Virus record (IMG/VR): IMGVR_UViG_3300008952_001413
Span: 1 to 58,762 of that record
Reading direction: 5' to 3' (one strand)
Source of the DNA: a virus
DNA length: 58,762 bases
Positions within the stretch are counted from its first letter, which is position 1. Every line of letters starts with the position of its first letter. Shown one piece after another: positions 17,610 to 25,760 of the stretch. A program made the translations under genes and the position numbers. The notes beneath the pieces were generated by a model. The model was not told where the DNA came from. It saw nothing but the letters and a program-made list of their open reading frames with translations, and did no database searches.

Positions 17610-19069
17610 GAATATTAGGTATAAACTGTATGAATCACGATGCCGCAATGGCAGTAGTAGATTATAGTAGTGGTGTAGGTGAAATATTGTGGGCCGCTCA
17701 TGCAGAACGTTATTCAAAAGTTAAAAATGATTTTTATTTAAATTGGCGAATAGTAAATGAAGCAATGACATATGGTCCTTTTGACAAAGTTGTTTATTAC
17801 GAAAAACCTTTATTAAAGAAAACACGACAATTTTATGCAGGACAATACAGTGATGCTTTAAGTTATACAGAAATGCCACAATGGCATTTAGATAATTTTA
17901 AAATTAAAATAGATGAATATGTAAAACATCATGATAGTCATGCCGCGGCAGGATATTTTACTTCACCATTTCGAGAAGCAACTATTTTAACAGTGGATGC
18001 AATAGGTGAATGGGATACAGTATCAATATCTACTGCTAACAAAGTTTGGATAGAACGAAAAGAAACTATAAAGTATCCACATAGTTTGGGCATATTATAT
18101 TCTGCATTTACACAACGTTGTGGATTAAAACCTGCAGAAGAAGAATATATTTTAATGGGAATGGCGGCTTATGGAAAACCAAGATATAAAGATGATATCT
18201 ATGAAGACTTTGTGATACAATCACCTTTTAAATTAAAAAAGAATTTACATAGAGGGTTAAGTGATTGGCATCCAGAAGCAGATGTTATGGATATAGCCGC
18301 AAGTATACAATCAGTTCTTGAAGAATGTCTTGCAGATTTATGGCATAGAGCATCTAAGTATGGTAGCAGAAATTTAGTTTATGCAGGCGGAGTTGCTCTT
18401 AATTGTGCGGCAAACACTGCATTAGCAAATATGGGATTGTTTGATAACATTTGGATTATACCTAATCCAGGAGATGCAGGAAGTTCGTTAGGATGTATCG
18501 CGGCATCGGAACAAAGACACTTAGATTGGAAGAGTCCATTTTTAGGATATAACATAGAAGGAGAATATCCAGTAGATAAAATTATAAAAGAATTAACAGA
18601 AAATAAAATGGTAGGAGTTGCAAATGGTAGAGCAGAGTTTGGACCAAGAGCTCTTGGTAATAGATCTCTTTTAGCTGACCCAAGAGGATTGGAAATTAAG
18701 GATATGGTAAATCAAATTAAAAGAAGACAAAAGTTTAGACCGTTTGCTCCTGCCATTTTAGAAGAGGATGTAAACGAGTATTTTAAGCTACCTAAAGGTG
18801 TTTTAAACACCCCTTATATGCAATATACAGCAACGTACACGCATGGTAAAGACTGTCCTGCCATAATACACTATGATAATACATCTAGGGTGCAAACCGT
18901 CGCTAAAAGCGATAACGAAGGGTTTTATGAGTTACTTAAAGCATGGAAAAAGAAAACAGGTTGTCCAATATTGTTAAACACCAGTTTGAACATTAAGGGT
19001 ATGCCAATGGTAAATGACACCAAAGATGGTAAAGACTGGACAGCCAAATATGGAGTAAAAGTACTATGA
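17606..19069 (+). CDS. carbamoyltransferase of the NodU/CmcH/TobZ family
   Basis: A protein of 487 residues. The ASKHA-type N-terminal domain begins MRILGINCMNHDAAMAVV; HHDSHAAAGYFTS (about 108-120) holds the metal-binding histidines; YAGGVALNCAANTALAN continues the fold. The C-terminal YrdC-like part is marked by EFGPRALGNRSLLADPR, the family signature, and by CPILLNTSLNIKGMPM near the end. These enzymes transfer a carbamoyl group from carbamoyl phosphate through carbamoyl-AMP to a hydroxyl, typically on a sugar. The last 25 residues (NDTKDGKDWTAKYG) are shorter and odder than usual. It probably decorates a glycan made by the neighbouring genes. Confidence 0.85.
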   Translation: MRILGINCMNHDAAMAVVDYSSGVGEILWAAHAERYSKVKNDFYLNWRIVNEAMTYGPFDKVVYYEKPLLKKTRQFYAGQYSDALSYTEMPQWHLDNFKIKIDEYVKHHDSHAAAGYFTSPFREATILTVDAIGEWDTVSISTANKVWIERKETIKYPHSLGILYSAFTQRCGLKPAEEEYILMGMAAYGKPRYKDDIYEDFVIQSPFKLKKNLHRGLSDWHPEADVMDIAASIQSVLEECLADLWHRASKYGSRNLVYAGGVALNCAANTALANMGLFDNIWIIPNPGDAGSSLGCIAASEQRHLDWKSPFLGYNIEGEYPVDKIIKELTENKMVGVANGRAEFGPRALGNRSLLADPRGLEIKDMVNQIKRRQKFRPFAPAILEEDVNEYFKLPKGVLNTPYMQYTATYTHGKDCPAIIHYDNTSRVQTVAKSDNEGFYELLKAWKKKTGCPILLNTSLNIKGMPMVNDTKDGKDWTAKYGVKVL

Positions 19070-19093
19070 TAAAACTTAATGGTGGAGACTTTT

Positions 19094-20410
19094 ATGGCGT
19101 TTGATAGTGTACAGGTCAGATTTAAAGATACAGGATTTTTTCCAAGTCCTTTTGCTAACACTAGGGTAGTACCTTTTGTTAAGAGTTATTTTGAAATACT
19201 TAAGAGTGTAGTAGGGGAGATTAAGACAGAGTACTTCTGGTTTTTTTCTAGTTTCATTAATATGAAAACTATAGATATAGATTACATTCCAGAACAACAC
19301 GAAAAAAATCAAATACACGTATGGTACAACACGCACCCTAACGGTGGAACAAATAAAGAAGGTAATATTATGTTGATACCTACAAAAGAATTTAAAGAAC
19401 AGATGTACAACATACAATATTTGCGAGATTTTCAAGACATTAATTATCATGCTCATGCTAATCTTTTTCAAAACATAATACCAAAAATTGCATTTAAATT
19501 AAGTGATCCAATTACCGCATACAATAACAGTGAAGAATACTATACATGGCTGTATAATAAAGAATTGGATCCTGACAAAGTGCCAAATTTTTACCCTAGC
19601 TTCTGGGAAGACGTTAAACTGTATTCTTGGGGTAACACAAAAGATATTATGTTGGTACCAAAGCAAGATAATTTAAAACAATTTTATGATGTAGAAAGAA
19701 GTGTACATTATGACTTAGACTATAATATAAATCCAATGGACATAGTTTTTATATCGTATGACGAACCTAGTGCTGAAAAACGATATAATAAATTAAAAGA
19801 AAAATTTCCTAGAGCTAAATGGAGCAAAGGTGTACAAGGACAGACACTTGCTTACATGGCCGCGGCACAGATGAGTAAAACAGAATATTTCTTTGCTGTG
19901 TTCCCAAAGAGCGAAATAGTAGATAGTTTTAAATTCGATTTTCAACCAGAGAGGTTAAGGAACCCTTGTCATTACATATTTGATTGTTATAATTCTGTGA
20001 TAGATCTAACATATGGTTGGGGAGGCGTTATACTTTACAATAAAGATCTAGTAATGAAAACAACAAAGCCAGGTTTAGATTTTACATTGTCACAAGCACA
20101 TCATTCAGTACCTATATTGTCTGCAATTAGTAACTGTAACGAAACACCATTGTTAGCTTATAGGTCATCATTTAGGGAAGTTATAAAATTATTACAAATG
20201 AAACCAACAGTGGAATCTAAATACAGACTTAAAAAATGGAGTACGTTGGGTAATGGTGAGAATGCTAAATGGATATATCAAGGTGCAGTTGATGGTCAGA
20301 AGCATTACAACAACTACAAAAATGATTACAATAAATTAATGTATTCTTATGATTATGAATGGATTAAAGAGCAGTTTAAGTCTTTGTACCCAGAGCAAAC
20401 TTTGGATTAA
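19094..20410 (+). CDS. two-domain glycosyltransferase-like protein
   Basis: A protein of 438 residues from the ATG at 19094, chosen over one at 19079 because GGAG lies six bases upstream of it. The C-terminal half (from about residue 216, DIVFISYDEPSAEKR) is a paralogue of the protein at 8502-9401, sharing the -A-W-KGV-G--LA--AA pattern. Where that protein has VDGDN, this one has VFPKSE, so the acidic metal site is lost. The N-terminal half carries a partial repeat of the same fold: KTEYFWFFSSFI near residue 45 parallels KTEYFFAVFPKS near 265. It is the last plus-strand gene and its 3' end overlaps the opposing epimerase gene. Confidence 0.5.
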   Translation: MAFDSVQVRFKDTGFFPSPFANTRVVPFVKSYFEILKSVVGEIKTEYFWFFSSFINMKTIDIDYIPEQHEKNQIHVWYNTHPNGGTNKEGNIMLIPTKEFKEQMYNIQYLRDFQDINYHAHANLFQNIIPKIAFKLSDPITAYNNSEEYYTWLYNKELDPDKVPNFYPSFWEDVKLYSWGNTKDIMLVPKQDNLKQFYDVERSVHYDLDYNINPMDIVFISYDEPSAEKRYNKLKEKFPRAKWSKGVQGQTLAYMAAAQMSKTEYFFAVFPKSEIVDSFKFDFQPERLRNPCHYIFDCYNSVIDLTYGWGGVILYNKDLVMKTTKPGLDFTLSQAHHSVPILSAISNCNETPLLAYRSSFREVIKLLQMKPTVESKYRLKKWSTLGNGENAKWIYQGAVDGQKHYNNYKNDYNKLMYSYDYEWIKEQFKSLYPEQTLD

Positions 20411-21377
20411 TATTTAAATTATTAAAATAAAAAGGTTGTTCTAAAAACCAATTAATATATTTTGGAATACCTTCTTCTATATCTATTGTTGGATTAAAAT
20501 TAAACATAGTTTTTGCTTTATCACTGTTTAGTGTATCTCTGTTTGGATAGAATGAATCATGTGGTTTAGTAATAATATTTCCAGTACCTATTTTTGATTT
20601 TATTATCTCTGCCGCGTCTATAATTTTTCTACCATTACCACGAGTACAATTAAATGTTTCGTTGAGTACTTCGTTTGTAGTAGCTAATGAAAAGTATTTG
20701 GCAACATCCAGTACATTTGAGAAGTCTAATTTATTATCAGGTCCCTGCACAGTCATATCACCGGTCGTTAATACACTCTTTAACATTTGGCTGATGACTC
20801 TGCATATAGTATCACGTGTGCCATAAAGTGCTGATGGTCTCATAATAATATAAGGTAAGCCATACTCTCTGTTCCATATCTTGCACATAGTTTCACCTTG
20901 TTTTTTGTATGAGCCGTACAATGTATTTGGTTCTGGTATAACTTCTTCGTCTGGTATTTGATTATTAAACTCTCCATATACCATACTGCTTGAAGCATAA
21001 ACTATCTTTTGTACCTTATGTTTGACACATAGATCTAATATGTATGCAGTAGCAGTAATCATATTATTAGTTGCATCTAACACATTTCTTTTAACCATTT
21101 TTGCATTTGGAAAAGTAGCAACATGAATAATTCTGTCTGGCTTAAAATCTTCAAATGTTTGTTCCATAAATTGAAAGTTTTCTATTTGTCCTATGTATTC
21201 TTTATCTGTTTTTGTAATTTCTTTTCTTTGATTAAGCACAGGATAGTATTCCCAATCTGGAAACGTGTAATATTGATGATAACAATCTACAACTCCTATT
21301 GTGTGTCCTTCTGATTTTAATTGTTGACAAATATGGCTACCTATAAATCCATAGCCCCCTAATATTAGTATTCTCAT
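20376..21377 (-). CDS. NAD-dependent sugar epimerase/dehydratase
   Basis: A protein of 333 residues from the ATG at 21377, which overlaps the stop of the upstream gene as ATGA with GGAG six bases before it. Extended SDR: MRILILGGYGFIGSH gives the GxxGxxG NAD site, KIVYASSSMVYG the catalytic Ser, and LYGSYKKQGE the YxxxK pair. IMRPSALYGTRD and the C-terminal DKAKTMFNFNPTIDIEEGI are typical of the family. It acts on a nucleotide sugar; the exact one is unknown. It is the last gene of the four-gene sugar cassette and its 3' end overlaps the convergent gene by 35 bases. Confidence 0.85.
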   Translation of the reverse strand: MRILILGGYGFIGSHICQQLKSEGHTIGVVDCYHQYYTFPDWEYYPVLNQRKEITKTDKEYIGQIENFQFMEQTFEDFKPDRIIHVATFPNAKMVKRNVLDATNNMITATAYILDLCVKHKVQKIVYASSSMVYGEFNNQIPDEEVIPEPNTLYGSYKKQGETMCKIWNREYGLPYIIMRPSALYGTRDTICRVISQMLKSVLTTGDMTVQGPDNKLDFSNVLDVAKYFSLATTNEVLNETFNCTRGNGRKIIDAAEIIKSKIGTGNIITKPHDSFYPNRDTLNSDKAKTMFNFNPTIDIEEGIPKYINWFLEQPFYFNNLNINPKFALGTKT

Positions 21378-22015
21378 AGTGTTCTCCATTTGCATTCGAA
21401 AGCTTCAGCATATTTAGAGTCAGTCATCTGTCCTCTGTATGCCGCAAGTCCTTTTATATTGTGTAATAATGTATCAGAGAAATAACTGTCATAACAACTA
21501 ACTAACTCGATTTTTTTATCTATGTAATCAGATATGTCTATAAACACATTTGGGTTAAATTGTTGATTTTTATTACTGTATGGTCCGCCCTCCATCAACC
21601 AAAACTCTCCTTTCCATCTACGTAAAGAAGAATTAACAATGTGAAAAGTATTCACATGATCCTGATGATGGTCTCCTGGACTGTGTGTTATTATAAGATC
21701 ATAGTTGTCATTATAAACAATGTCGTCCATTTTCTTAACAAACTTACTATTCCATTCTAGAACTGGCCTTCCATCGTTATCGGTAGGATTTTCAAGTATA
21801 TTAAATTTAATTCCAAATAGTTCTTCAGACTTTTTGTATTCTGTCTGCATCTTTTCTCTGTCTCTCCAAGTACTTGGCTTTGGTGCGTTATCATCTCTAC
21901 AAATAACAATGTCAATGTGAGAACCTTCTGCTTGATACTTTAATAATGTACCTGAGCAACCTAGTTCAACATCGTCTGGATGTGCACCTATGGCTAATAT
22001 TTTTTTGAAGGACAT
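21374..22015 (-). CDS. PIG-L/LmbE-type deacetylase
   Basis: A protein of 213 residues from the ATG at 22015, with GGAGAGG four bases upstream. ILAIGAHPDDVELGCSGTL is the diagnostic AHPDD zinc site and THSPGDHHQDHVNTFHIV supplies the downstream HxxH zinc ligand. The family removes N-acetyl groups from amino sugars such as GlcNAc derivatives. It sits between the epimerase and the oxidoreductase, so it probably deacetylates a sugar intermediate in the same pathway. The start region overlaps the end of the oxidoreductase by 22 bases. Confidence 0.85.
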   Translation of the reverse strand: MSFKKILAIGAHPDDVELGCSGTLLKYQAEGSHIDIVICRDDNAPKPSTWRDREKMQTEYKKSEELFGIKFNILENPTDNDGRPVLEWNSKFVKKMDDIVYNDNYDLIITHSPGDHHQDHVNTFHIVNSSLRRWKGEFWLMEGGPYSNKNQQFNPNVFIDISDYIDKKIELVSCYDSYFSDTLLHNIKGLAAYRGQMTDSKYAEAFECKWRTL

Positions 22016-22893
22016 ACAACCTCTCCTGTTTTTAAACTTTTCTCCATACACTCTACAATGTATGTAACTTTTTTAATATGTTCCATGCTTGAATCTGGTA
22101 ATTTGTCTTTCTCGCAATAGTCTATAAATGCTGATATTTGTCTCTGCATAGGAGACGTAGATTCAGTAAATGTTTTGTCTAGATCCATATGTTGTATCTG
22201 TCGACCATCTTCTATTGTTTGGCTAATCCATTTGCTTTTGTTCTCAGCATCATTCCAAATAAGTGTACCTTTGTCTGTTATAACAGAAATATCCCTAACT
22301 TTCTTATGGTAGTACCAACCCATTTGTAATTGTACAGTTACTTTGCCATACTTTAAATTACAAGTGACAAAGTCAGGTTGTGTTTGTTTTATAATGTGTA
22401 TGCCTGTGCTATGTATCTCATCTGGCATAGTACCTAACAAGTTATCTAAAATGGCTATGTCGTGTGGTGCATAGTGTAATATTGGATTAATATCTTTTTG
22501 TAATCTTCCCCATGCCAATCTACGATGTTCAATGTGTAATATTTCTTTGTCAACAACTGTTTGTTTTAAAAAATCAAAGTGTTCATTATATAACAATATG
22601 TGTCCTGCCATTAATTTTGCATTAGCAGTATAAGGTGCTATCTCGTTATATTCAGCCATGTTCATAAACGCAGGTTTTTCAACTAAACAATCAATACCTC
22701 TTCTTAAAAATACTTTTGCAAGGGTTATATGTGTTTGTGCAGGAGTGGCAATTATTACACCATCAATTAAACTAGGAACAATTGCATCTATATTGTCATT
22801 TAAATCATATAGAGATACTTGTAGATTCATTTTTTTAATTGTATCTACAATTTTACTTCCCCAATATCCTGTACCTATTACTGCTAATCTCAT
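21994..22893 (-). CDS. Gfo/Idh/MocA-type sugar oxidoreductase
   Basis: A protein of 299 residues. MRLAVIGTGYWGSKIVDTI is the NAD-binding GxGxxG, GVIIATPAQTH the next strand, and CLVEKPAF the EKP motif with the conserved Lys. HYAPHDIAIL carries the catalytic-loop histidine. Family members oxidise or reduce nucleotide sugars at C3 (WlbA type) or inositols. The aminotransferase immediately upstream is the usual partner that aminates the resulting keto sugar. The start overlaps the end of that aminotransferase gene by four bases. Confidence 0.85.
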   Translation of the reverse strand: MRLAVIGTGYWGSKIVDTIKKMNLQVSLYDLNDNIDAIVPSLIDGVIIATPAQTHITLAKVFLRRGIDCLVEKPAFMNMAEYNEIAPYTANAKLMAGHILLYNEHFDFLKQTVVDKEILHIEHRRLAWGRLQKDINPILHYAPHDIAILDNLLGTMPDEIHSTGIHIIKQTQPDFVTCNLKYGKVTVQLQMGWYYHKKVRDISVITDKGTLIWNDAENKSKWISQTIEDGRQIQHMDLDKTFTESTSPMQRQISAFIDYCEKDKLPDSSMEHIKKVTYIVECMEKSLKTGEVVCPSKKY

Positions 22894-23948
22894 GTTGCTT
22901 CTTTAATAGTTTTTATTATAGTTTTAACTTCGCTATCTGTCAAATATTGATGTACAGGAATTGCCAATGCATTACTGCTACAATATTCAGAATTTGGATA
23001 AGAATTTTCATCTTTGTATGTTTCTGTTTTGTGTAAAGGTGTTGGATAGTATCTTCTAGACTGTATTCCCTTGCCTAGTAAAGCCTTTTCGATGTTGTTA
23101 ATTTTTTTATGTTTTATTATGTATTGATGATAGACGTGTAAACTGTTAATATTTTGGACTGGTATTTCCACAGACTTCCATAGGGTTCCATTGTACAGTG
23201 TAGCATTTGCTCTACGTCTGGCATTGTGTTTGTCTAATTCTGGTAGTTTGTTAAGAAGCACTTCTGCTTGTATCGAATCCATTCTTGCATTCCATCCAAC
23301 CATATGCATTTTAAATCTAGTAGACTGACCATGGTTTCTCAATTGCCTGATTGTTTTTAAATATTTTTCATTGCCTGTGACAGCACCCGCATCTCCCCAA
23401 CAACTTAAATTTTTTGTAGGATAGAAACTAAAACAAGTTAAGTCAGCAACACTACCCACTCTTTTGCTTTTATAAAAAGCACCTGTGCTTTGTGCAGAAT
23501 CTTGTATAACTGGAACATTAAACTTTTTTAATTCGTCTATATCGCATACATTTCCATAAAGATCTACACCAATGATTGCTTTAGTTTTATTGTTTATTTT
23601 TTTAGCGACTTCCTTTGGATCTATACACATATCATTAAGACTTATGTCAGCAAATACTGGTGTGGCGCCTACTTGTTTTATAACCTCAACTGTACTGACC
23701 CAAGTGTATGGTACAGTAATAACTTCGTCTCCTGGTCCAATACCTAAGGCTAGAAGTGATAAGTGTAGTGCAGATGTGCATGAACTTACTGCAACACAAT
23801 GATTTGTGCCACAGTATTGAGCAAACTGCTTTTCAAATTCTTTTACAGCAGGCCCGTTGATAAAACTTTTAGACTTCCATGTTTCGGCAAATGCCTTAGA
23901 TGGATTTTTTAGCTTTCTTTCGTAGCCAAAACCAGATAGTGCTATCAT
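22890..23948 (-). CDS. DegT/DnrJ/EryC1/StrS-type PLP sugar aminotransferase
   Basis: A protein of 352 residues. NGPAVKEFEKQFAQYCGTN opens the fold, GDEVITVPYTWVSTVEVI is the classic substrate loop, and SFYPTKNLSCWGDAG carries the PLP lysine (in the S-x-x-x-x-K context). QSRRYYPTPLH is the C-terminal signature. It transfers an amino group, usually from glutamate, to a keto sugar nucleotide. With the oxidoreductase, deacetylase and epimerase it makes a compact amino-sugar cassette. The start overlaps the stop of the small gene upstream by one base. Confidence 0.88.
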   Translation of the reverse strand: MIALSGFGYERKLKNPSKAFAETWKSKSFINGPAVKEFEKQFAQYCGTNHCVAVSSCTSALHLSLLALGIGPGDEVITVPYTWVSTVEVIKQVGATPVFADISLNDMCIDPKEVAKKINNKTKAIIGVDLYGNVCDIDELKKFNVPVIQDSAQSTGAFYKSKRVGSVADLTCFSFYPTKNLSCWGDAGAVTGNEKYLKTIRQLRNHGQSTRFKMHMVGWNARMDSIQAEVLLNKLPELDKHNARRRANATLYNGTLWKSVEIPVQNINSLHVYHQYIIKHKKINNIEKALLGKGIQSRRYYPTPLHKTETYKDENSYPNSEYCSSNALAIPVHQYLTDSEVKTIIKTIKEAT

Positions 23949-24292
23949 TATTTCTTAAAAGTTTTTGCTAATATTGTATTTGTTCGTGATTCCATATCAC
24001 GTTTTAGTGCAGGAATATCAAATTTCAAATCTACATTTTTAATTTTAAAGTAATTTGCTTCAATTGTTTTTTTAAGAAAACGTGCTATAGAATCTTGACT
24101 TTTAATTTTTAATTCTTTTTTAATATCATAATGTATCGTTATATGATTTTTAAGATTAATATTGCAGTAAAGTAGATATTTGACGGGCATATTCTTGAAG
24201 TGTAATCCTTCAAGAATCTCGGGCCATTCCTTAACAAAATCTTTTGTTAATTGTACCCAACTACTATTTTTTGGCGGTAGTTTTTTTGGCAT
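23948..24292 (-). CDS. small basic protein of 114 residues, unknown
   Basis: MPKKLPPKNSSWVQLTKDF opens it, followed by a beta-rich middle (YLLYCNINLKNHITIHYD) and a Lys-rich C-terminus ending TILAKTFKK. No family is recognised. The first 29 bases overlap the end of the upstream gene in another frame. It stands at the join between T4-like accessory genes and the sugar cassette. Confidence 0.55.
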   Translation of the reverse strand: MPKKLPPKNSSWVQLTKDFVKEWPEILEGLHFKNMPVKYLLYCNINLKNHITIHYDIKKELKIKSQDSIARFLKKTIEANYFKIKNVDLKFDIPALKRDMESRTNTILAKTFKK

Positions 24293-24812
24293 CTGCTTTT
24301 TTAGTAGTAGCCGCTTCAGCCGTAACTGGTGTTTCGTCTTTGACTGCTAATTCAGATACTTTAACACCTAGATCTCTTGCCATTTGTTCGTTTAATTTGT
24401 TTAGTGCAATTCTACCTTCTACAGTATTTCCAAAAGTAACTATAATCTCTTTAGTTGTAAACTTTTTAATATAGTTGTCATTATGTAATACGGCCAACAT
24501 ATTAGTTCCATCTGGAAATGTTTGTCTGCCTAAAAATTCACCTAGTTCTTTTGCGTCTTGCCCACCATCTGATTCTACTGCTCTCATTAGTGCATTGTGG
24601 TATAGGTCAGGTAAAAATTTTGTACCTACTATCAAACAGTTATTTGGTTCACCTGGTACAGTTCTATAAACAATTACTACCTTTGCCTTACTTTCATCCG
24701 CAAGTTCTCCAATATGTTTGAAGTGTCTTCTCGGACCTGTTTGTCCTTCTCCAGGTTTACCTGTTCCACTATCCATTGGCATAGCCTGGTTGTTTACATT
24801 TACTAGTGGCAT
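24264..24812 (-). CDS. conserved T4-like marine phage protein, unknown function
   Basis: A protein of 182 residues: MPLVNVNNQAMPMDSGTG, then a globular part with KVVIVYRTVPGEPNNCLIVG and LGEFLGRQTFPDGTNML, then a Lys/Ala/Thr-rich tail (KKADAKKTTAKK) that resembles a DNA-binding histone-like tail. I recall similar proteins in T4-like cyanophages but no proven function. It starts two bases after the stop of the small gene upstream, in the stretch that also holds the VWA protein and AAA ATPase, and may act with them. Confidence 0.6.
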   Translation of the reverse strand: MPLVNVNNQAMPMDSGTGKPGEGQTGPRRHFKHIGELADESKAKVVIVYRTVPGEPNNCLIVGTKFLPDLYHNALMRAVESDGGQDAKELGEFLGRQTFPDGTNMLAVLHNDNYIKKFTTKEIIVTFGNTVEGRIALNKLNEQMARDLGVKVSELAVKDETPVTAEAATTKKADAKKTTAKK

Positions 24813-24813
24813 A

Positions 24814-25122
24814 TTATTTTCCTCCTGTGCCTGTTGTTGTAGGTTCTGCTTCTTTCGCAGGTTCAGGTGGTGCCACTTTGGCTAAGAACGCCTGAAGTTT
24901 GTTATATAAAAATCCTACACCTGCCATTTCTCCAGCCTTGAATGCACCTCTTGTAGATGCTACATCAAGTATTGATGAAAGATTTTTTAAGTCGCCAATT
25001 GATAAAGCATTAGGATCTGGTTGTGGTCCACCTGCTGGTGCCGAATTAGCTGTAGCCGTTTCTGTTGGTGCCTTTGTAGTGGCAGTTGTTGGCTTTTTTA
25101 AAGTTCTCTTTTTTGTTGCCAT
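24814..25122 (-). CDS. small protein with Ala/Thr/Pro-rich ends, unknown
   Basis: A protein of 102 residues. Both ends are low complexity (KKRTLKKPTTATTKAPTET at the start, PEPAKEAEPTTTGTGGK at the end) around a short helical core (LSIGDLKNLSSILDVAST, GFLYNKLQAFLAKV). No domain is recognised. It begins after AGGAG and has its own sigma70-like promoter in the 76-base gap upstream, so it starts a transcription unit with the next gene. Confidence 0.6.
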   Translation of the reverse strand: MATKKRTLKKPTTATTKAPTETATANSAPAGGPQPDPNALSIGDLKNLSSILDVASTRGAFKAGEMAGVGFLYNKLQAFLAKVAPPEPAKEAEPTTTGTGGK

Positions 25123-25135
25123 TTTTGTATTTCTC

Positions 25136-25149
25136 CTAATTGCAATTAG
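25136..25149. repeat. 14-base perfect palindrome in the 5' leader
   Basis: CTAATTGCAATTAG reads the same on both strands. It lies between the promoter at 25167-25195 and the ribosome site (about 25133-25137) of the gene at 24814-25122, so it could be an operator or a short leader hairpin. In AT-rich DNA a chance palindrome is also possible. Confidence 0.4.
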
Positions 25150-25166
25150 TTATTTAATATACATAT

Positions 25167-25195
25167 ATTATACTAAAATTAATTATCAAATGCAA
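25167..25195 (-). promoter_or_regulatory. sigma70-type promoter
   Basis: On the minus strand TTGCAT (25190-25195) and TATAAT (25167-25172) are 17 bases apart. It faces the gene at 24814-25122, with a normal leader of about 40 bases containing AGGAG. Confidence 0.6.
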
Positions 25196-25198
25196 TAG

Positions 25199-25468
25199 TT
25201 ATTTTTGATTGTTTTGAGCTAGACCGCTTAACGCAAATAGAGTAAGATCACCTGGGTTTTCAAATCCAAAAACAGTAACAGGTTTAGTTTTGTCGTTGTA
25301 TGTTATTATATCATTGGTAATTGAATATCTACCTGAACAATGTTCATAAATCCATGTTCGTATGTTCTCAACATCGTATTCAGTTGCTTTTATTACAGTA
25401 TTAACAAAATGTGGTGGTAATATATGTAATTCTCTTTGGTAAAAGTTTTTTGGATTAATCTTTAACAT
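25199..25468 (-). CDS. small protein of 89 residues, unknown
   Basis: MLKINPKNFYQRELHILPPHF, then VNTVIKATEYDVENIRTWIYEH and TVFGFENPGDLTLFALSGL. I recall the general pattern from T4-like cyanophages, without a function. Start chosen at 25468, where GAGAG lies five bases upstream; a longer reading from 25483 is possible. It overlaps the end of the membrane protein gene upstream. Confidence 0.5.
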   Translation of the reverse strand: MLKINPKNFYQRELHILPPHFVNTVIKATEYDVENIRTWIYEHCSGRYSITNDIITYNDKTKPVTVFGFENPGDLTLFALSGLAQNNQK

Positions 25469-25760
25469 TTTTGCTCTCATCATTAATCATTTTTCTTAGG
25501 TGTGCATGTTTTTTCATAGAATTATAAATTCTTACAACTCCTCTAGCGGCATGTTGTCTTAACACCATAGGAAAGAATGCATGGATAACAGAACTAAAAA
25601 CGATTATTGTTAATAGATAAGCATTGTATAATGAATGAGTAAAATGTTTTTGATAATTCATTTTACTATTTTCTAAATGTTCTTTGGCTGTTTTAATCAT
25701 GCAAATATTTATTTGTGCATATAAGCCTGGGGTTATAGTTTGGTAAAGCATATTAGTCAT
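25455..25760 (-). CDS. DUF6356-like small membrane protein
   Basis: A protein of 101 residues. The pattern EHLENSKMNYQKHFTHSLY, then a hydrophobic segment (NAYLLTIIVFSSVIHAFFP) and LRQHAARGVV follows the DUF6356 arrangement of a conserved Y-x-x-H helix followed by a membrane helix and an IHA-x-x-P turn. The family call is by eye. One or two membrane passes are likely. It overlaps the stop of the VWA protein gene by eight bases. Confidence 0.5.
   Translation of the reverse strand: MTNMLYQTITPGLYAQINICMIKTAKEHLENSKMNYQKHFTHSLYNAYLLTIIVFSSVIHAFFPMVLRQHAARGVVRIYNSMKKHAHLRKMINDESKNVKD

Noticed and set aside
20376-20470. Terminator hairpin between the convergent blocks
   Set aside because: No GC-rich stem followed by a T run was found on either strand; the region is plain AT-rich sequence.
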